Shown one piece after another: positions 42,498 to 55,934 of a DNA stretch of 64,000 nt. Made by a program: the position numbers and the translations under genes. Location of the stretch: assembly GCA_029964075.1 (NCBI GenBank), contig CM057147.1, forward strand, positions 28,231,513-28,295,512, read 5' to 3'. How positions within the stretch are numbered: the stretch's first letter is position 1; the number at the start of each line of letters is the position of its first letter. Source of the DNA: Patiria pectinifera. Lineage: Eukaryota; Echinodermata; Asteroidea; Valvatida; Asterinidae. The notes under the pieces were generated by a model. The model did no database searches. It was not told the origin of the DNA and saw only the letters and a program-made list of their open reading frames with translations.

Positions 42498-43576
42498 CCT
42501 CGTTTTGCCAACAATTTGTTCGGTGATCATAGAATCTACCATCATTGCTAAATATACATACAGCGTAGTCCACCCCAAAAGTTAAAAAACACAGGTTAAA
42601 GTTTGCAAGTACACGTCTTATGATTTTTGTAAAGATTAACAATTTGATCAGAATGATATTCATTTTTGTGCAGCTGTACTTACGAGTACAAAGTACAATG
42701 TAGGCCTACAACCATAATTATCGGACAAATGTCAACACAAAAAAAGACTACATTGTAATCAAAGACGGCAATGATAAAGCAGGTAGCTTCCATCAATTGT
42801 AATTTGTGCATTATGTTTGTTTGACAAATTTTAAAACAAACAAATGTGCTCAAAACCTAAAGAAGGGTGCTGAACAGTGAATAACTAACCTGATGAAGTT
42901 TCAGCTCAGTGAATGCTGTATATATTCCGAGAAAACAATATTCTAGGATCTCGATTTCAAATCAAAAGTTGCTGAGCCACGTTTGAATTGGGCCTGAATT
43001 CAGTGTCTGTTTCACAGGGAGTTTAGGCCCATTATTATCCATAATCCTTTAACCAAGTATGCTTTTCAACAATAATTATGTCAAGTTACTTTTTGAATAG
43101 CTGCCAATGATGGACTGACCTTTAATCATCAACTTTTACTTTCTCAACACATTTTCAGTGCTAATTGTTCTGCAAGGCTACACAATGTGGTTCTAAGGTT
43201 GCATCTTCAGCAAAAAAGTTGCCAACAGGAGAACGAAATTGACACTATTAGTAACTTCAAATGGACTACATTTTAAAGCAATCACTGGAGGTAGTTTGCA
43301 CAGGTGTTACTTTAAGGCCTCATTTTTGGTGCACGATTGTTGCATTTCTTCTTTTGGATACAAAGCTCATTCAGAGCAACGAAAGAAGAGCAGTACATTT
43401 TGCGACTGAGAAAATATTGCTCCATCTCAAAGAAAACAATCACTTTCTTTTTATGATCAAAAACCCCATGTCCTCATCAACAGCTTTTCATGTCATTCTC
43501 AACCTTGAAAATAAATTGTCACAGACTCTTTCAAAATCAAGGATATTTGAACTATGCCATACACTTTTCTAATCAC
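42498..43576. other. Unique spacer before copy 2
   Basis: No repeat ends recognised. A 103-codon open frame (43261-43572, plus) ends exactly at the junction with copy 2; I see no domain and treat it as chance. Whether this spacer follows copy 2 as well lies outside the window. Confidence 0.5.
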
Positions 43577-46500
43577 CGTGTGTGGTGTATGGGAAGCAGG
43601 CGATGCCGAATCCGGTCAATGTATACAAGTATACACTTGCGGTTCATGCTCGCTTTGGATGAGTCGTCATTTTTTTCTCTCTCTGCCGCAACTTGCGCAA
43701 GGGTATTTTTTGCCGACGCCGCGTCAACTGTGTGAAGAATTTGACAAGCTGGGACCTTGGCACTGTTGAGGCAAATGTTTACGCTATCATTTAATGGGCG
43801 ATTCAAAATTATATCTGTACGGATTGATTTGTTAGCAATTTTTGAAAAAAGAAAGGTATTTTCTTTGTCTATAACATTGATGACGATTCAAGATTGCTAA
43901 GTTAGGAAAATGGTGCCTTGAAAACATGTACATGTTCAAAGGCAACGGGCTAAAAAATCCCATGCAGAAAAACTGCACGTTTAAATTCAAGTCCCGTAAT
44001 ATGCGTGTAAACTGAAAATTTTTATGAAATATTACTTGATATTTTGACTCTTGGGTATATTTGTTATAGAACAAAAGGAAACTTTAATTCTGATTTCCCT
44101 TTCCTTCACATACTAATTCCCGGCTGAAGTTGAGAACCTCTCAGCAAGATCGATAACAGTATAGAAAAACGTGTACAAAACCTATGGAAAAAAAAATTTA
44201 ATTTTCAAAAATCAATAAAAAATTTGGTGATGACGTCATCATGACGTCATCGTCTGGGCATAATTTTTGAATGAGGGTCTTCCTTGGCTGTAACATTGAT
44301 GACGATTCCAGACCGCCAAGTTATAAAAATGGTGGCTTGAAAACGTGTACAAAGTCAATAGGCTAGAATTCCCACTGCAGAAAAACTGCACCTTTAAGTA
44401 CGTGATTTGCTTTTAAACTGAAACATTTTTATAAAATATAACTTGATACTCTGACTCTTGGGAATATTTCCAATCAAATGACAGAGCCTAAAAAATATGA
44501 TTTCTCTTTCCTTCTCATGGTAATTCTCGGCTGAAGTTCAGAACTACTCAGTAAGATATATCAGTGTTGTATAAGAAAAGACTTGTGGAGAAAGCTGTGT
44601 ACAAAGTCTACGGGGAAAATCAATTATTCATAAATCCATAGTAAATCACTTGATGACGTCACCGTGACGTCACTCTTTGGGACACAACTTTGCTATAGGG
44701 AATATACTTATTGGCGAGTTGTTCAACAAGGGAAATTAATATTCATGAGTTGACAATGTGGCGCTTGGTCCACGCCCTCACGACCACGTGCGTATGTGGT
44801 GTGGTGTATGGGAAGCATGCGATGCCGAATCTGGTCAATGTATACACGCACGCATTTGCGGTTTATGCTTGCTTTAGATGAGACGGCATTTCTTACTCTC
44901 TCTGCCGCAACTTGCAACGGTTGATTTCTTATGCATTGTTATATATTAAAAGTGTCACAATTTAATTGCCTATAAATAAACACCGGATGACGTCATCATG
45001 ACACAATGTTGTTTGAATTAGTGTCTTTGCTTGGACAAAGAGTGGTGTAAATGAATAACTGGCAACGAGTCGAAAATGCCCTTTGAAAATCGACAATTTT
45101 TTGTCAATTTCTGTGTACAAAGTCTATGGGAAAAATTAAATATTCAAAATTCTATAATAAATCGCGTGATGACGTCAGCATGACGTAATGATTCGGCACA
45201 CATCTGCAGGTGATGTTTCAAGTATGTGCCAGGTTTGAAGGAAATCGGAATTGTTTTAAGGCCAAAAGTGTACAAAGTCTATGGGATTTTGTGCAAAAAT
45301 GAAGTGGAAGAAGAAGATGAAGAAAGAAAAACTAGAGGTCTATGTCTGTTTGCAACAGAACATTGGGCTTTTCCGCATTATGATTTTTTTTTAATCAATA
45401 ATATGCCCTGAATATGCATGAACATAAAATCTGTCAAAGTTAGCCGAAAATCGGCTAAAACGGTCACTGTGGAAAGGATTTGACCTCGGCAACACGTGCA
45501 CTGCGGGCTGACTGACATACGATGTACAGTGTACGTGCATGTACGGTACATGTACATTACATTGTGGACGTCCTGTGCATGTTTTAAAGTAGAGGTATTG
45601 TCAACCTGAAGTTTTAAGCGTGCGCAGGGCATGTTCGAGTTCGCTTATTGCCTCGAAGCTTTGAAATGTTTTAGACCTACCCTTAAATGGACAATTAAAG
45701 TAAAACTAATATAAAAGCTGCCATGGTTGATTTTTCAGGAATTTCAAAGGAAACAGAGTCTTTTCATTATAACTTCTGGTCTGATGACGTCATACGCCTA
45801 AAACTTCGCACATGTCTTAAGTGGGTCAAGGTCATCATATACGCCAATATTTAGGCGATTCTGACAAACTTCGCCACAGACATCTATTCAAAATACATTT
45901 TTGAAAATGTTCAACCTGTCGCTAGAGGGCACTCGAAGATTTCATGACGTCATCCGTAGATGATTTGAAGAAGACTATCACTCAAGAGACGAACATCGTT
46001 CAAAGCAAGTTCATATCTATTAACACTTTTAAATAATGAACCACTTCGGTTTTGGCCTTTTTCGACTGGAAGCAAGGGTCACGCGATTGCACGCACACCA
46101 AATGAAATAAAGACCTTAACCTACTCTACCACTTGCCGGCATCAGAATGCTGCGGAGGCGCACGGTTGATTTTTTATGCATTTTTAAATATTAAAAGTGT
46201 CACAATTTATTTGCCCATTAATAAACACCAGATGACGTCATCATGACGTCATCATTACAAAATGTTGTTTGAATTAAGGTCTTTGCTTGGACAAAGAGTG
46301 ATCTAAATGAATTACTGGCAAAGAGTGGAAAATGCCCTTTTGAAAAAGTCTATGGGAAAAATTAAATATTCAAAAATCTATAATAAATTAGTCGATGACG
46401 TCACCATGACGTCACTCTTCAGGACACAACTTTGCTATAGGGGCTATGCCTATGCTGACTTTGAATGATGTGGGCAATTCTCCATGGGAGAGCAAAAAAT

Positions 46501-47257
46501 GTCAAAAATAAATATATACATATTAAACCTTTTTTGCACTTTTTCCAGACCTAAATTAAATGGGGAATTCAGTTCAAAAAACGAAATTGAAAAAAAATAA
46601 ATATTTCTTGTGAAAACAGTGAATTTTGCAATTGATGATTAAAACGTTCAGATTTGGTAAAAAAGATAAAATTTTGTGTATGTATTACGTTCTGAATTAC
46701 AGGGAAAAGGTTTGATTTATTTTATAATGTTACAAGTTACTAACATTACTCAGGGTCATTAAAAGAAATCTATATATACATAGGTTATAGTGTAGGCCTT
46801 CATTTAAAAATGTCAAAATAAGCACGTAATTCCGTTACCGAAAAAACGGCAAAAGTTACTTATTTCACAAATTTTCTAGTTTTTTTTTTCTTCAAATCAT
46901 GTATGTTGAGAAAAGACCCTACTATAAACATAAATGAAAAATAAAAACTTTTAAATAGTAATTTCTTGGCATTTTTCCAAGTGGTAACGGAATTACGGTA
47001 ACGGAATTACGCATGCACAAAGTATGCACATTATCTCCACATTATGTACATGACATATTGAATAGGAGATTTGCATACATACCTAGGACAATAACATTGA
47101 ATACTAAATTACATGTACTTAGTTAAATTATTTTCCCCTTTAATTTGCTGTTATACAATTACAAATAATCAGGTGTTCCATTAATATTTTTTAACTTAAA
47201 TTACTTTTTCTTTTTAACTATTTGAAAAATGCTAATACCCGGTAGTTGTTTGGATGC

Positions 47258-49019
47258 TTAAAGGGAATACATTTACAAACATCGAAAATAAAACTACCAA
47301 GTTTTCACAGAATACCTTACTAGGATGTTGGTAAATGACAGTCTAAAGCATCCTGTAAAATTATGGCACCTGGTAAGAAGTCATTTTCTAGAAAATGGTA
47401 TTTTTGTATGCATTTCCAACGGTGGTCGTCCGACCACCGTTGGAAAAACCTAACAATTTTACAACTACTGCTCCAACTTTACACTTTTTTTCCAGTCCAA
47501 ATTTTGTTTGCTATTGGTTACATGTTCATGAATGGGTGCAGGCCAGCTAGACTGGTTCCCTTTACCCTACAATTTTCCGGAATCTATAAATTGATCCATT
47601 TTATCTTTAGTAGAGTCAACAGGGGTGTGAGTGGAGTAAAAAAAAAAATAGCTGAAAATAGCTGAACCTGTAAATAACCGAACCTGCGAGCGCATAGCGC
47701 GAAGCCCTTACGGCGTGGGGTTCGGGGCCCGCCCAAGGGCCCCGAAATTTTTTTGAAATGTAGATGCTCTGTGGTGCAGTTTAACATGATTTTAAAGCCT
47801 CCTGGCATGCCTGGGCCAACTATTGGTCGAAAATGTTTTGCAAATTATGCATGTTTTTAAGTTAACTTTTCCTTCATATTGGCTTGAAACTGCCTAAATG
47901 GCCAACTTGTAAGTTGTATATGAAAACTGGGAAATTCGACCACGTTTCGACCACGTTTTCCATTTTTAACTCCTTACTGCAGATGATACACATCGTCATC
48001 GCGTGTCCCGGCTTCTGATCGAGTCGCCTAATTTCTGCCCATTAACCATGTGTTCCATCCAAATCCATTTCCACGGATTCGTAACCTGAGGATCGGTCTT
48101 GTCAATGTCCGTATCAAACTCCGAACCTCTTTGGATAATAACACATTTGTGTTACACTGACATCTTGCGGAATTAATAATGTCAAAATACGTTCGAAACA
48201 TTTTAAACGGCACACTAACGTACATGTATGATGTACGTAATGCAGCGGAATACACGCAGCAGGCCAGGATGCGTGCATGCAATGAAATGCACACATGAAC
48301 TTTGCTCCGCATGATGCCCTCTACCCGCGCAGCACGGCGACAATTTACTAGTCTTATTTCAAGGCTTTATATTTGCAACAAGACGATGTTTACAGCGAGT
48401 TATTGTGGAGATCATCGCGTGTCACTACATGCATAGACACAGGAACGGCCGCAAAGAGTCCCAACGCGCTTTATGGAGCATGTGTGAATATTCATATTTA
48501 TCTAAAGCCAATCACAGCGCAATGACTGTTGGTTCCCCGGATGCTGTTTACATGTTGTGTACAATACATTGTACACACGTGGCTTCGAGCTGAAAAATGC
48601 ATGCACATGGCATCGTTTAGTACACACGTACGTACGTACATGTACCGGTACGCACCCCAGAGCTTGTAGAGAGCGGATCGCGTGCGTTCGGCGGCGACGG
48701 CGGAAAATAAAATAAACGGAAATAAAATCAATGCTTACGCGCGGGGGAAAAAGCGGGGGGAAATTCTGGACCATCGGAAGAAAAAAAGCGGAAAACAAAA
48801 TGTGGCATGCTGAACAAAAAAGCGGAAATCCGCTAAATAGTGGAAATTTCACACCCCTGAGTCAAGGAACCAGACTACTTGAATAGTTTTGTTTTTCTTG
48901 GTTTGTCAAGCATTTTCAAACACAAAACTTTAAACATGATCTATTACATGTATACTAATCCCTCAAATAGTTCATTTCTGAAAATTACAGCAAAAGCCAA
49001 TGATGTACATTCCCTTTAA
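47258..49019. mobile_element. TTAA-flanked element in copy 2
   Basis: TTAA at 47258 and 49016, with the same nested hAT. The hairpin at 47414-47445 has loop GTCC instead of AGCC, with the 14-bp stem unchanged. Confidence 0.8.
47620..48858. mobile_element. hAT-like element in copy 2
   Basis: Counterpart of 24307-25549 with GAGTCAA at 47613-47619 and 48859-48865. The (ACGT)n tract is one unit shorter than in copy 1. Confidence 0.75.
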
Positions 49020-50440
49020 AATGTGTTGCCAAAGCTATTGTCTGGTACCCACGGAAAATATATTCCACGATAAGTATATGAAAGTCGAGTACCAGACTGT
49101 AACTTGTACTTCTACCGTACTTGACATTACTTTACATCTTCCCTTGCTCAGAGATGCCAACCAGTACAGTTTTATTGTATTTCGCACGATAAACTAGTGA
49201 AATACGATAACACAATTGTTCATAATAAAATTTGATTTTCGTAAAAAAATTATACATTGCTAACCTGCAATGCAGCCGTTGACCTTGACCTTTGACCTTA
49301 AAAAGGAAGCCCATTTACATTTTGATCTGCTAATTTTCACTTACCTTTCCCCTTGTGCCATTACATAAACTTCTAAAATTTGTATTGTGATGAGCTTACA
49401 TGTATGTTGAATTCAATGTTAATGTATTGCATTTACCTTTTACATGTAAACCCATGGCGTGATTCCGTTACCGCCCAGGCGTAATTCCGTTACCGTGATT
49501 AAAATGCAAATTATGAAAACAGTGACTATTTTTTCAACTTTGTTCTGCATTGTAGTTAACAACCACTCTGAACTCTACAAATGACAGGCAGTGTCCAATT
49601 TTAAAATTTCAAAACTTCAGAGAGTTTTATTAATTTATGCGAGAACTCAAATATGCTTGTCCTCTGTCCGTAATTCCGTTACCGATATTTAGCTCCGCCC
49701 CTTAAAGGGTAATCTTGTGGGATTTTTTTTTTTTTAGCGGTCAATCAATTCTACTGGGTCTTGGCTCCCTTTCCATGTTTAGATAGTTGCCTAGCATAGA
49801 ACATATTTTCTTGGGAAAGAATAATCCTTAATCCGTAAATTCCGTTACCAAAGAATTGCCCACGTACAACAAAGATTAATGCCGAAAGTGGCGTTGAGAA
49901 AAAACATGTACAAAGTCTATGGGATTTGCCAGGGAAAAAAAAGAAGAAGAAGAAGAAGAAAGAACTAGAGGTCTATGTCTGTTTGCAACAGAACATAGGG
50001 TTTTTCCGCATTATGATTTAAATCATTATAACTTCCGGTCTGATGACGTCATACGCCTTAAACTTCGCACATGCTTAAGTGGGTCAAGGTCATCATATAC
50101 GCCAATATTTAGGCGATTCTGACAAACTTCACCACAGACATCTATTCAAAATACATTTTTGAAAATGTTCAACCTGTCGCTAGAGGGCACTCGAAGATTG
50201 CATGACGTCATCGGTAGATGATTTGAAGAATACTTTCACCCAAGAGACAAACATCGTTCAAAGCAAGTTCAAATCTATTAAAACTTTTAAATAATAAACC
50301 ACTTCTGGTTTTGGCCTTTTTCAACCGGAAGCAAGGGTTAAGCGATTGCACGCACACTAAATGAAATGACGTCGATGAAGTCACCATGACGTCACTCTTC
50401 GGGACACAACTTTGCTATAGGGGCTATGCCAACTCACACA

Positions 50441-50508
50441 GGTTTAGGTTGTTGTTGTGAGTTGGAGCTACATCGATGTAGCTCCAACTCACAACAACAA
50501 CCTAAACC
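50441..50508. repeat. 68-bp perfect palindrome, copy 2
   Basis: Identical to 27797-27864. The downstream C run is only three bases here. Confidence 0.97.
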
Positions 50509-51175
50509 TTAGGGCTGACCCAAGGGGTAGAGCAGCTAGGGTTAGCCTCGCTAGGGGTGTGACTCTGACCACGCCGACTTTGCACCGCGCCGACGCAGAC
50601 GTGCCGATAGAGGACCCTCACACAAATGCATTAAAACTATCCCAACGCATAGGGGTGTGACTTCATCGACAAAGATTAAAGCCGAAAGTGGCGTTGAGAA
50701 AAAAACGTGTACAAAGTCTATGGGATTTGCCAGGGGAAAAAAAAGAAAAAGAAGAAGAAAGAAAAATCAGAACAAAAAAAAATGCTTTTCCGCAACTTTG
50801 CGGAAAAGCCAATGAGAACAAAAAGAAAGGCTTATCCACTTTTTTGCGGAAAAGCCAAAAAAAAAGGGGAAAAAAAACCTTTAAACAGCTACATTGTACC
50901 GGTAACTAGACCATTATGAGCAGACAGAAACAACCAAAAATGGGCAACTATTTAGACGAAAACCTATCAACAGACCAACAACTAATGACAGACAGACAGA
51001 CCAGGAACAAAGTAAGGTTCAATTATAGTAATTATACCCAAGAGCAAAACAAATTAATATAAAGCTCTAAGGCCGTGTTTAAATAACACAAAACCAATAC
51101 AGCAATTAAGAATTATAATGGGTACATATAAATGAATAAAAAACTAATTAGAAGCCGTCAAACTAGCATAAAACA

Positions 51176-51283
51176 GGCCCAGAGGGCGCTGTGGTAGACG
51201 TAAAATCTAGCGGGTATGGCCTGCAGCCTATAGGGAATAATGCATATAGGAATTAGCAGGTAAGAGAGGGCCCGAAGTGGACT
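51176..51283 (-). mobile_element. DIRS B terminal fragment, copy 2
   Basis: Counterpart of 28546-28653, with the donor-like CAG/GTAAGAG kept. Confidence 0.75.
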
Positions 51284-51402
51284 TTAAAAGCACTTTAATC
51301 CTAACCCCCCAATGCTACAAAATACTACTGAGTACATGTAGCATTAAACCTGTAGCATGCATTTCTTTCCATACAAGTGTGCACAACACATCTGTAGTAC
51401 TT

Positions 51403-51472
51403 GACCCCAGGGTTAACTCAGGTTTTATCGCTGGTGATCACCAGCGACAAAAACCTGAGTTAACCCTGGGTC
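51403..51472. repeat. Near-perfect palindrome, copy 2
   Basis: Counterpart of 28773-28843 with one G fewer at the right edge. Confidence 0.93.
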
Positions 51473-52055
51473 AAAGTTTGAACACAATTGTGCCAATGAT
51501 TCTTGAAATTGCATTTTGGATGAAAGAGGTTTTAGGGTCATTGTGTTTAAAGGTTATATAGTGTGAACGGATTGAGCAATTTCAGTAACTTTTTCATCTA
51601 AGAGTACAACACATTTGGTAGTTTTAATTTGCTTTCCAGTCATTATTATTTTTGGTGCTACATATTTTTTGAAATATGAAATCTATATTTTGAGGTTTGG
51701 GTTCCGCTTTTTACTGTTCTTGTACACGGTCAATTGTGCACACGTATTGGACAATATCGACCTCGAGAATCGCCTGTCTGGCCATATCCTTCCATCACAT
51801 GCATTTATACACACCAGTGCATGTATCACACCACGTTACATTAAAAACAGTCATATACGTGGTTCACACCAGCCCGTGTGATGTCCACGAGTATGCACAA
51901 TAAGTGCTGGTACGACAATGTTTCACAAGTCCATTCGCCCGTGTGCATGTTAAGTCTGTTTTATAAAAACCTATGTAACAAAAGGACATAGCAATATGCC
52001 TGCATTAAGCAATTTATACCGTGTGTAAAGAATAGGCCAAAAATCAATCAATTAA

Positions 52056-54134
52056 CCCTAACTCCTAGGCATTTTTGCTAGGATGTAGCCTCAATCCTGC
52101 AAAATCCTCCAATTGGCCTCGTGGAAAAATAGCATATAGCCCCAATCCATATAGCGATCGCACCACAGAGCATTTAGAATCCAAACTTTTTAAATTTCAA
52201 TTGAATCCAAAATGTTTAAACTAGTATCTCTATATCGGTTTAAAGTGGTCAGAAACTGCCTTAGATCACTCCACGGATCATCTAGAATCCAAAATTTTTT
52301 CGGGGCCCTTTAATCTTCCCGAACTGAACCGAATCGAAATATCTGTTCGGAAGAGTTCAGTAAGTACATTGTATTTGTTGATAGCGCTAGGAATGCTAAT
52401 GATTGCAATGGAAGGGTAAAATTAAAGTGCACGGATAATTGAATTTACCGTGTTGACAAGTCACCATATTATTATTCATTATTTGTGGTGTTCTAGCCAG
52501 GCATGCAATAGGATAATGGGCCGATACGCTTTGAAAAATCGTACACACCTTGCGATTTTCTCAATGAAAAGCATGCGTGCTCTTTGCATCGGGCCGTTCT
52601 CAGTATCCTGGCCCTGCCGTGTTTGTGACGTAGTGCGTTTGGATCAAACCATTTGCGGTGAAGGGTGTGCTTTCCTTGGCACAATTTACCAGCATTTTCA
52701 GTTTTTTCGCTGCGTCAAAATTACAAATAATACTTTTTATGGAGTCTGAAACCTTTACCTTGTTTAGAATGAGTTCTTAATCTTTGCAATATATTTTTTT
52801 CGTAAAAAATGTATACGAAAAATGATGTAATCTCCAAAAAGAGGGTGAAACACCCTTTACAAAATTAATGGATCTGTCTACAGAATGAGAATTTCATGAA
52901 AGTCGCGAATCAAAAAGTTGATTTTTTTTTTTTACGTTAGCTATGTCAGCTTGTTGCTAAAATTAATTATGATTTCATAAGTTTAGTACAGTATAAGGAC
53001 CTGTTTGTTTTTTAGAACAAGACTAATCTGCAATTATTGCCACGAAGTGCTTAGGGCATGCTCGAAAGGGACGGAACTCATCGAGAAACAAGTCAGCACT
53101 TGTGGGAACATATTGATCATAGTTTGCCGGGCCACGGACGTGGCGAGGACCGGGATAGCCTGAGGGCCGTGATAGGTAACATGTAGCAATTTACGATGTT
53201 CATTTCTCAACGTCATAAACTCAAATTATTATGGTATTTTGTTTACACAACAAAAATGAGATTCCTCCTTCAACTAGCATTACATGTGGAAATTGCGGTG
53301 CCTATTTCTGTCAGACGTGTGCGGTATTTTGTTTGATTGAACAGGGGAATGGCCTATATGCTTTTCATTGTAGCCCTATACTTTGTACTATTTTTGGTTG
53401 ACTATGAAGTTTGATGCCGTCCCTATCCACCACTATAGAATTTTAAACCAAAAGATGAAACGTGACAGTCTTGCACCATTTTGAAAAAAACATGTTGCAA
53501 TGTCCTGTCTGTCACAAAAAAAGACATGAAAAAGTTGTGTATTCTTTACATAAAAAGATATTTTTGGTTCGAACTTGAATTCCTATCTTCTATCAAGGTG
53601 ACCTCACAATAGAAAGTAAAAATAAAAATATCCTTTGATGTATAGCTGATCCGATATTTTATCTCAAAATCTATTCCGTCTGTCACATTTTTTCAATCAC
53701 AGGCTCTAGGTTACAAAAAAAAGAAGTTGAACATACATACAAAATGTATATGTACATTTTTTGTAGGTTTTTAACCCTAACCGCCCTGAATCCTTCAAAA
53801 TTCTCCAATGCCCAAGTGGAGGAATTTTGAGGATTGAAGTTACATGGCAAAAGTGCGTTACTGATTTCTTAGGGTGCACTTTGTCAAGGTCTTGGGCCAG
53901 ACCTTGTGTTGTTTTTGCTCAGCCATGCATAAATTTATAGCCTGGATTATGCTTGAAGTCCTCCGTACTGCTCCAGGATATCACTGGCCAAGCCTCAACA
54001 TATTGACAGTCACTGCCGCAGGATTTTGCAGGGTTCAGGCAATGGTCACCCCTCCATGGACCATATTCAAGAAATAATGGAAGATTTTGCAGGATTGAGG
54101 CTACATCCTAGCAAAAAGGCCTAGGGAGTTAGGG
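52056..54134. mobile_element. piggyBac-like element, copy 2
   Basis: TTAA at 52052-52055 and 54135-54138, counterpart of 29436-31520, with several small indels. Confidence 0.82.
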
Positions 54135-55337
54135 TTAATATGGAATTACCGGTACTTCACTGATTAGTGGCACAAAAGTGATTAACGCAAGAAAAGTAGT
54201 GTTAACTAGAGGTACATTGTGCTCCGAGAGCACGAACCTTAGTCGTTGATATCCGACGAAGGTCTATGAAAAAAAGGCGGTAAAATTGTGCATATTTTAT
54301 GAAATCCGCATTCAACATCAAATCACAGCAATAGTGTTGTTAATTGGCCTACATGTACGTACTTTTTAATCCACGGCGGAGTATCGGGCCGAATACGCGG
54401 CTAGCTTTAGGCAGGTGGCACTGCCGCTAAAGACTAGACAAATCAAAAGAATCAGACACCACTTCAGCGGTTTGTGTACAACGTCTATGGAGAGTGTGGC
54501 ACTTTGCGTGCAATTGCCTGTCAACATGGTCAGTCACGCGCGCACGGATGACATCGTTTTTGAATGCCACACAACATTCACAGTATCGTGCGTGGCGGTT
54601 TGAAACCTTCCCAGAATTCCTATGTTCTAGTTTTATTGTTTTATCATGCATTTCAAAAATGATAAACTTGGAATAACTTGACAACCAAATACATACATGT
54701 ACAATGTATGTAAGTCAGGAATATAAAATTTTAGAATTAGAGATAGAAAAATACACTGAACAGGACTGCAAAGATTTAAAGTGTAAAACAGCATTTTGTA
54801 CTTTTTCATAAAATGACCCTTACTGACCGTTAGGTGACCACTGGCTAAATTCTGTGTACACCCTATATGAGGCATGGTCCAAAGATGTAACTGACCAAGT
54901 TTCACATTACATGTACATGTAATTCGGTCAAAACTGTGGGAGAAGAAGCATTTTGTAGATGAAAAAAAACGACTGAAATACAGTACCTTAGTCGTTGGAC
55001 GACTAAGGTAAAAAACACAAATGCCCTGATGCCTATTGTAGCGAAAACCACTTTAATTTGTTGTCTAGTACTATTGATAGTTGTGCCAGCTGAAAAGTCA
55101 TTCACTAGACATGCCAGAGCGCATATGTAAATTAGAGCTTCCACTAGCTGGCCAAGCCAATTGTTCCTTTTTCTACAAGCCTCGCTCTCTATTCAATTGA
55201 CATATTTAACAATTCATGGTTAGCTTGGGCTGCCAAAACCAGGTCACTGTATTAAGGCAGGAGTGTTCTAATTATTTACATAGATTACCTACCTTGCATT
55301 CCAGTTAAGTGGAAAAGTACTGTGCTAGCAGTGCCAG

Positions 55338-55344
55338 TATAAAA
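55338..55344 (+). promoter_or_regulatory. TATA box upstream of the candidate exon, copy 2
   Basis: TATAAAA as in copy 1. The upstream octamer is mutated (ATTTACAT at about 55274-55281). Confidence 0.4.
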
Positions 55345-55446
55345 ACCCTGAGCAAATGTTTGCCCACTGAGGATTTAGGAAGTGGTGTGGTATTCCTTCC
55401 TCCATGGAGAGACATGTCTCTCTGAGCCTGATTTCTTTTACTTTAG

Positions 55447-55507
55447 GACCTGCCAAGATGGCTCAAATTGTAACCGAAGTTCAGTTGCCAACCTATTGGT
55501 GTCGTAC
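55447..55507 (+). CDS. Candidate first coding exon, copy 2
   Basis: Same sequence as 32827-32887: acceptor CTTTAG, ATG at 55458, donor AC/GTAAGT at 55508. Downstream, the pearl-like insertion at 55935 would lie in the following intron if the exon is real. Confidence 0.35.
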
Positions 55508-55934
55508 GTAAGTTTTTCTTTTACATGCAGTAATGTGCCTCGTGCCCCATTTCAGCCATGCTCGTTCATTTTATTATATCTTATGATTGTATTAAATTGT
55601 GATAGTCAAATTTGCTAGACTGTAATTATAATTGTTTGCCTGATTTACTTTCTGTGCAAGTGGCTTTCCTGTTTTGGTGGGTGCTTTTTGGCAGGGTTGG
55701 TTGCTTATCGGCGAGGGGTTGATTCGTCCCCCTTGGATAGCAATCTAGGAAATATTTATAAAAGGGCGATTTGTCATCTTATAGGCCAATATGCACAGGA
55801 AGTACAAGTAAACTTGTTTGTTATTCTTTTTCCTTGTTTTGGCCTTGTTTGTGTTCAACTACCAATTTGAAATGGAACTAGAACACATTTTTGGTGGGCG
55901 TGGTTGAGCTGTTCGCCCAACATTTAAACTATAT

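Larger units (their letters stand above)
46470..49863. mobile_element. Element X1 in copy 2
   Basis: Same ends as 23147-27219 and the same nested TTAA and hAT elements, but without the 642-bp MITE. The internal stretch 46580-47100 is the most diverged part between the two copies. Confidence 0.75.

Noticed and set aside
43261..43572. 103-codon open frame next to the duplication junction
   Set aside because: No domain, no splice or promoter context, and it ends at the junction by chance.
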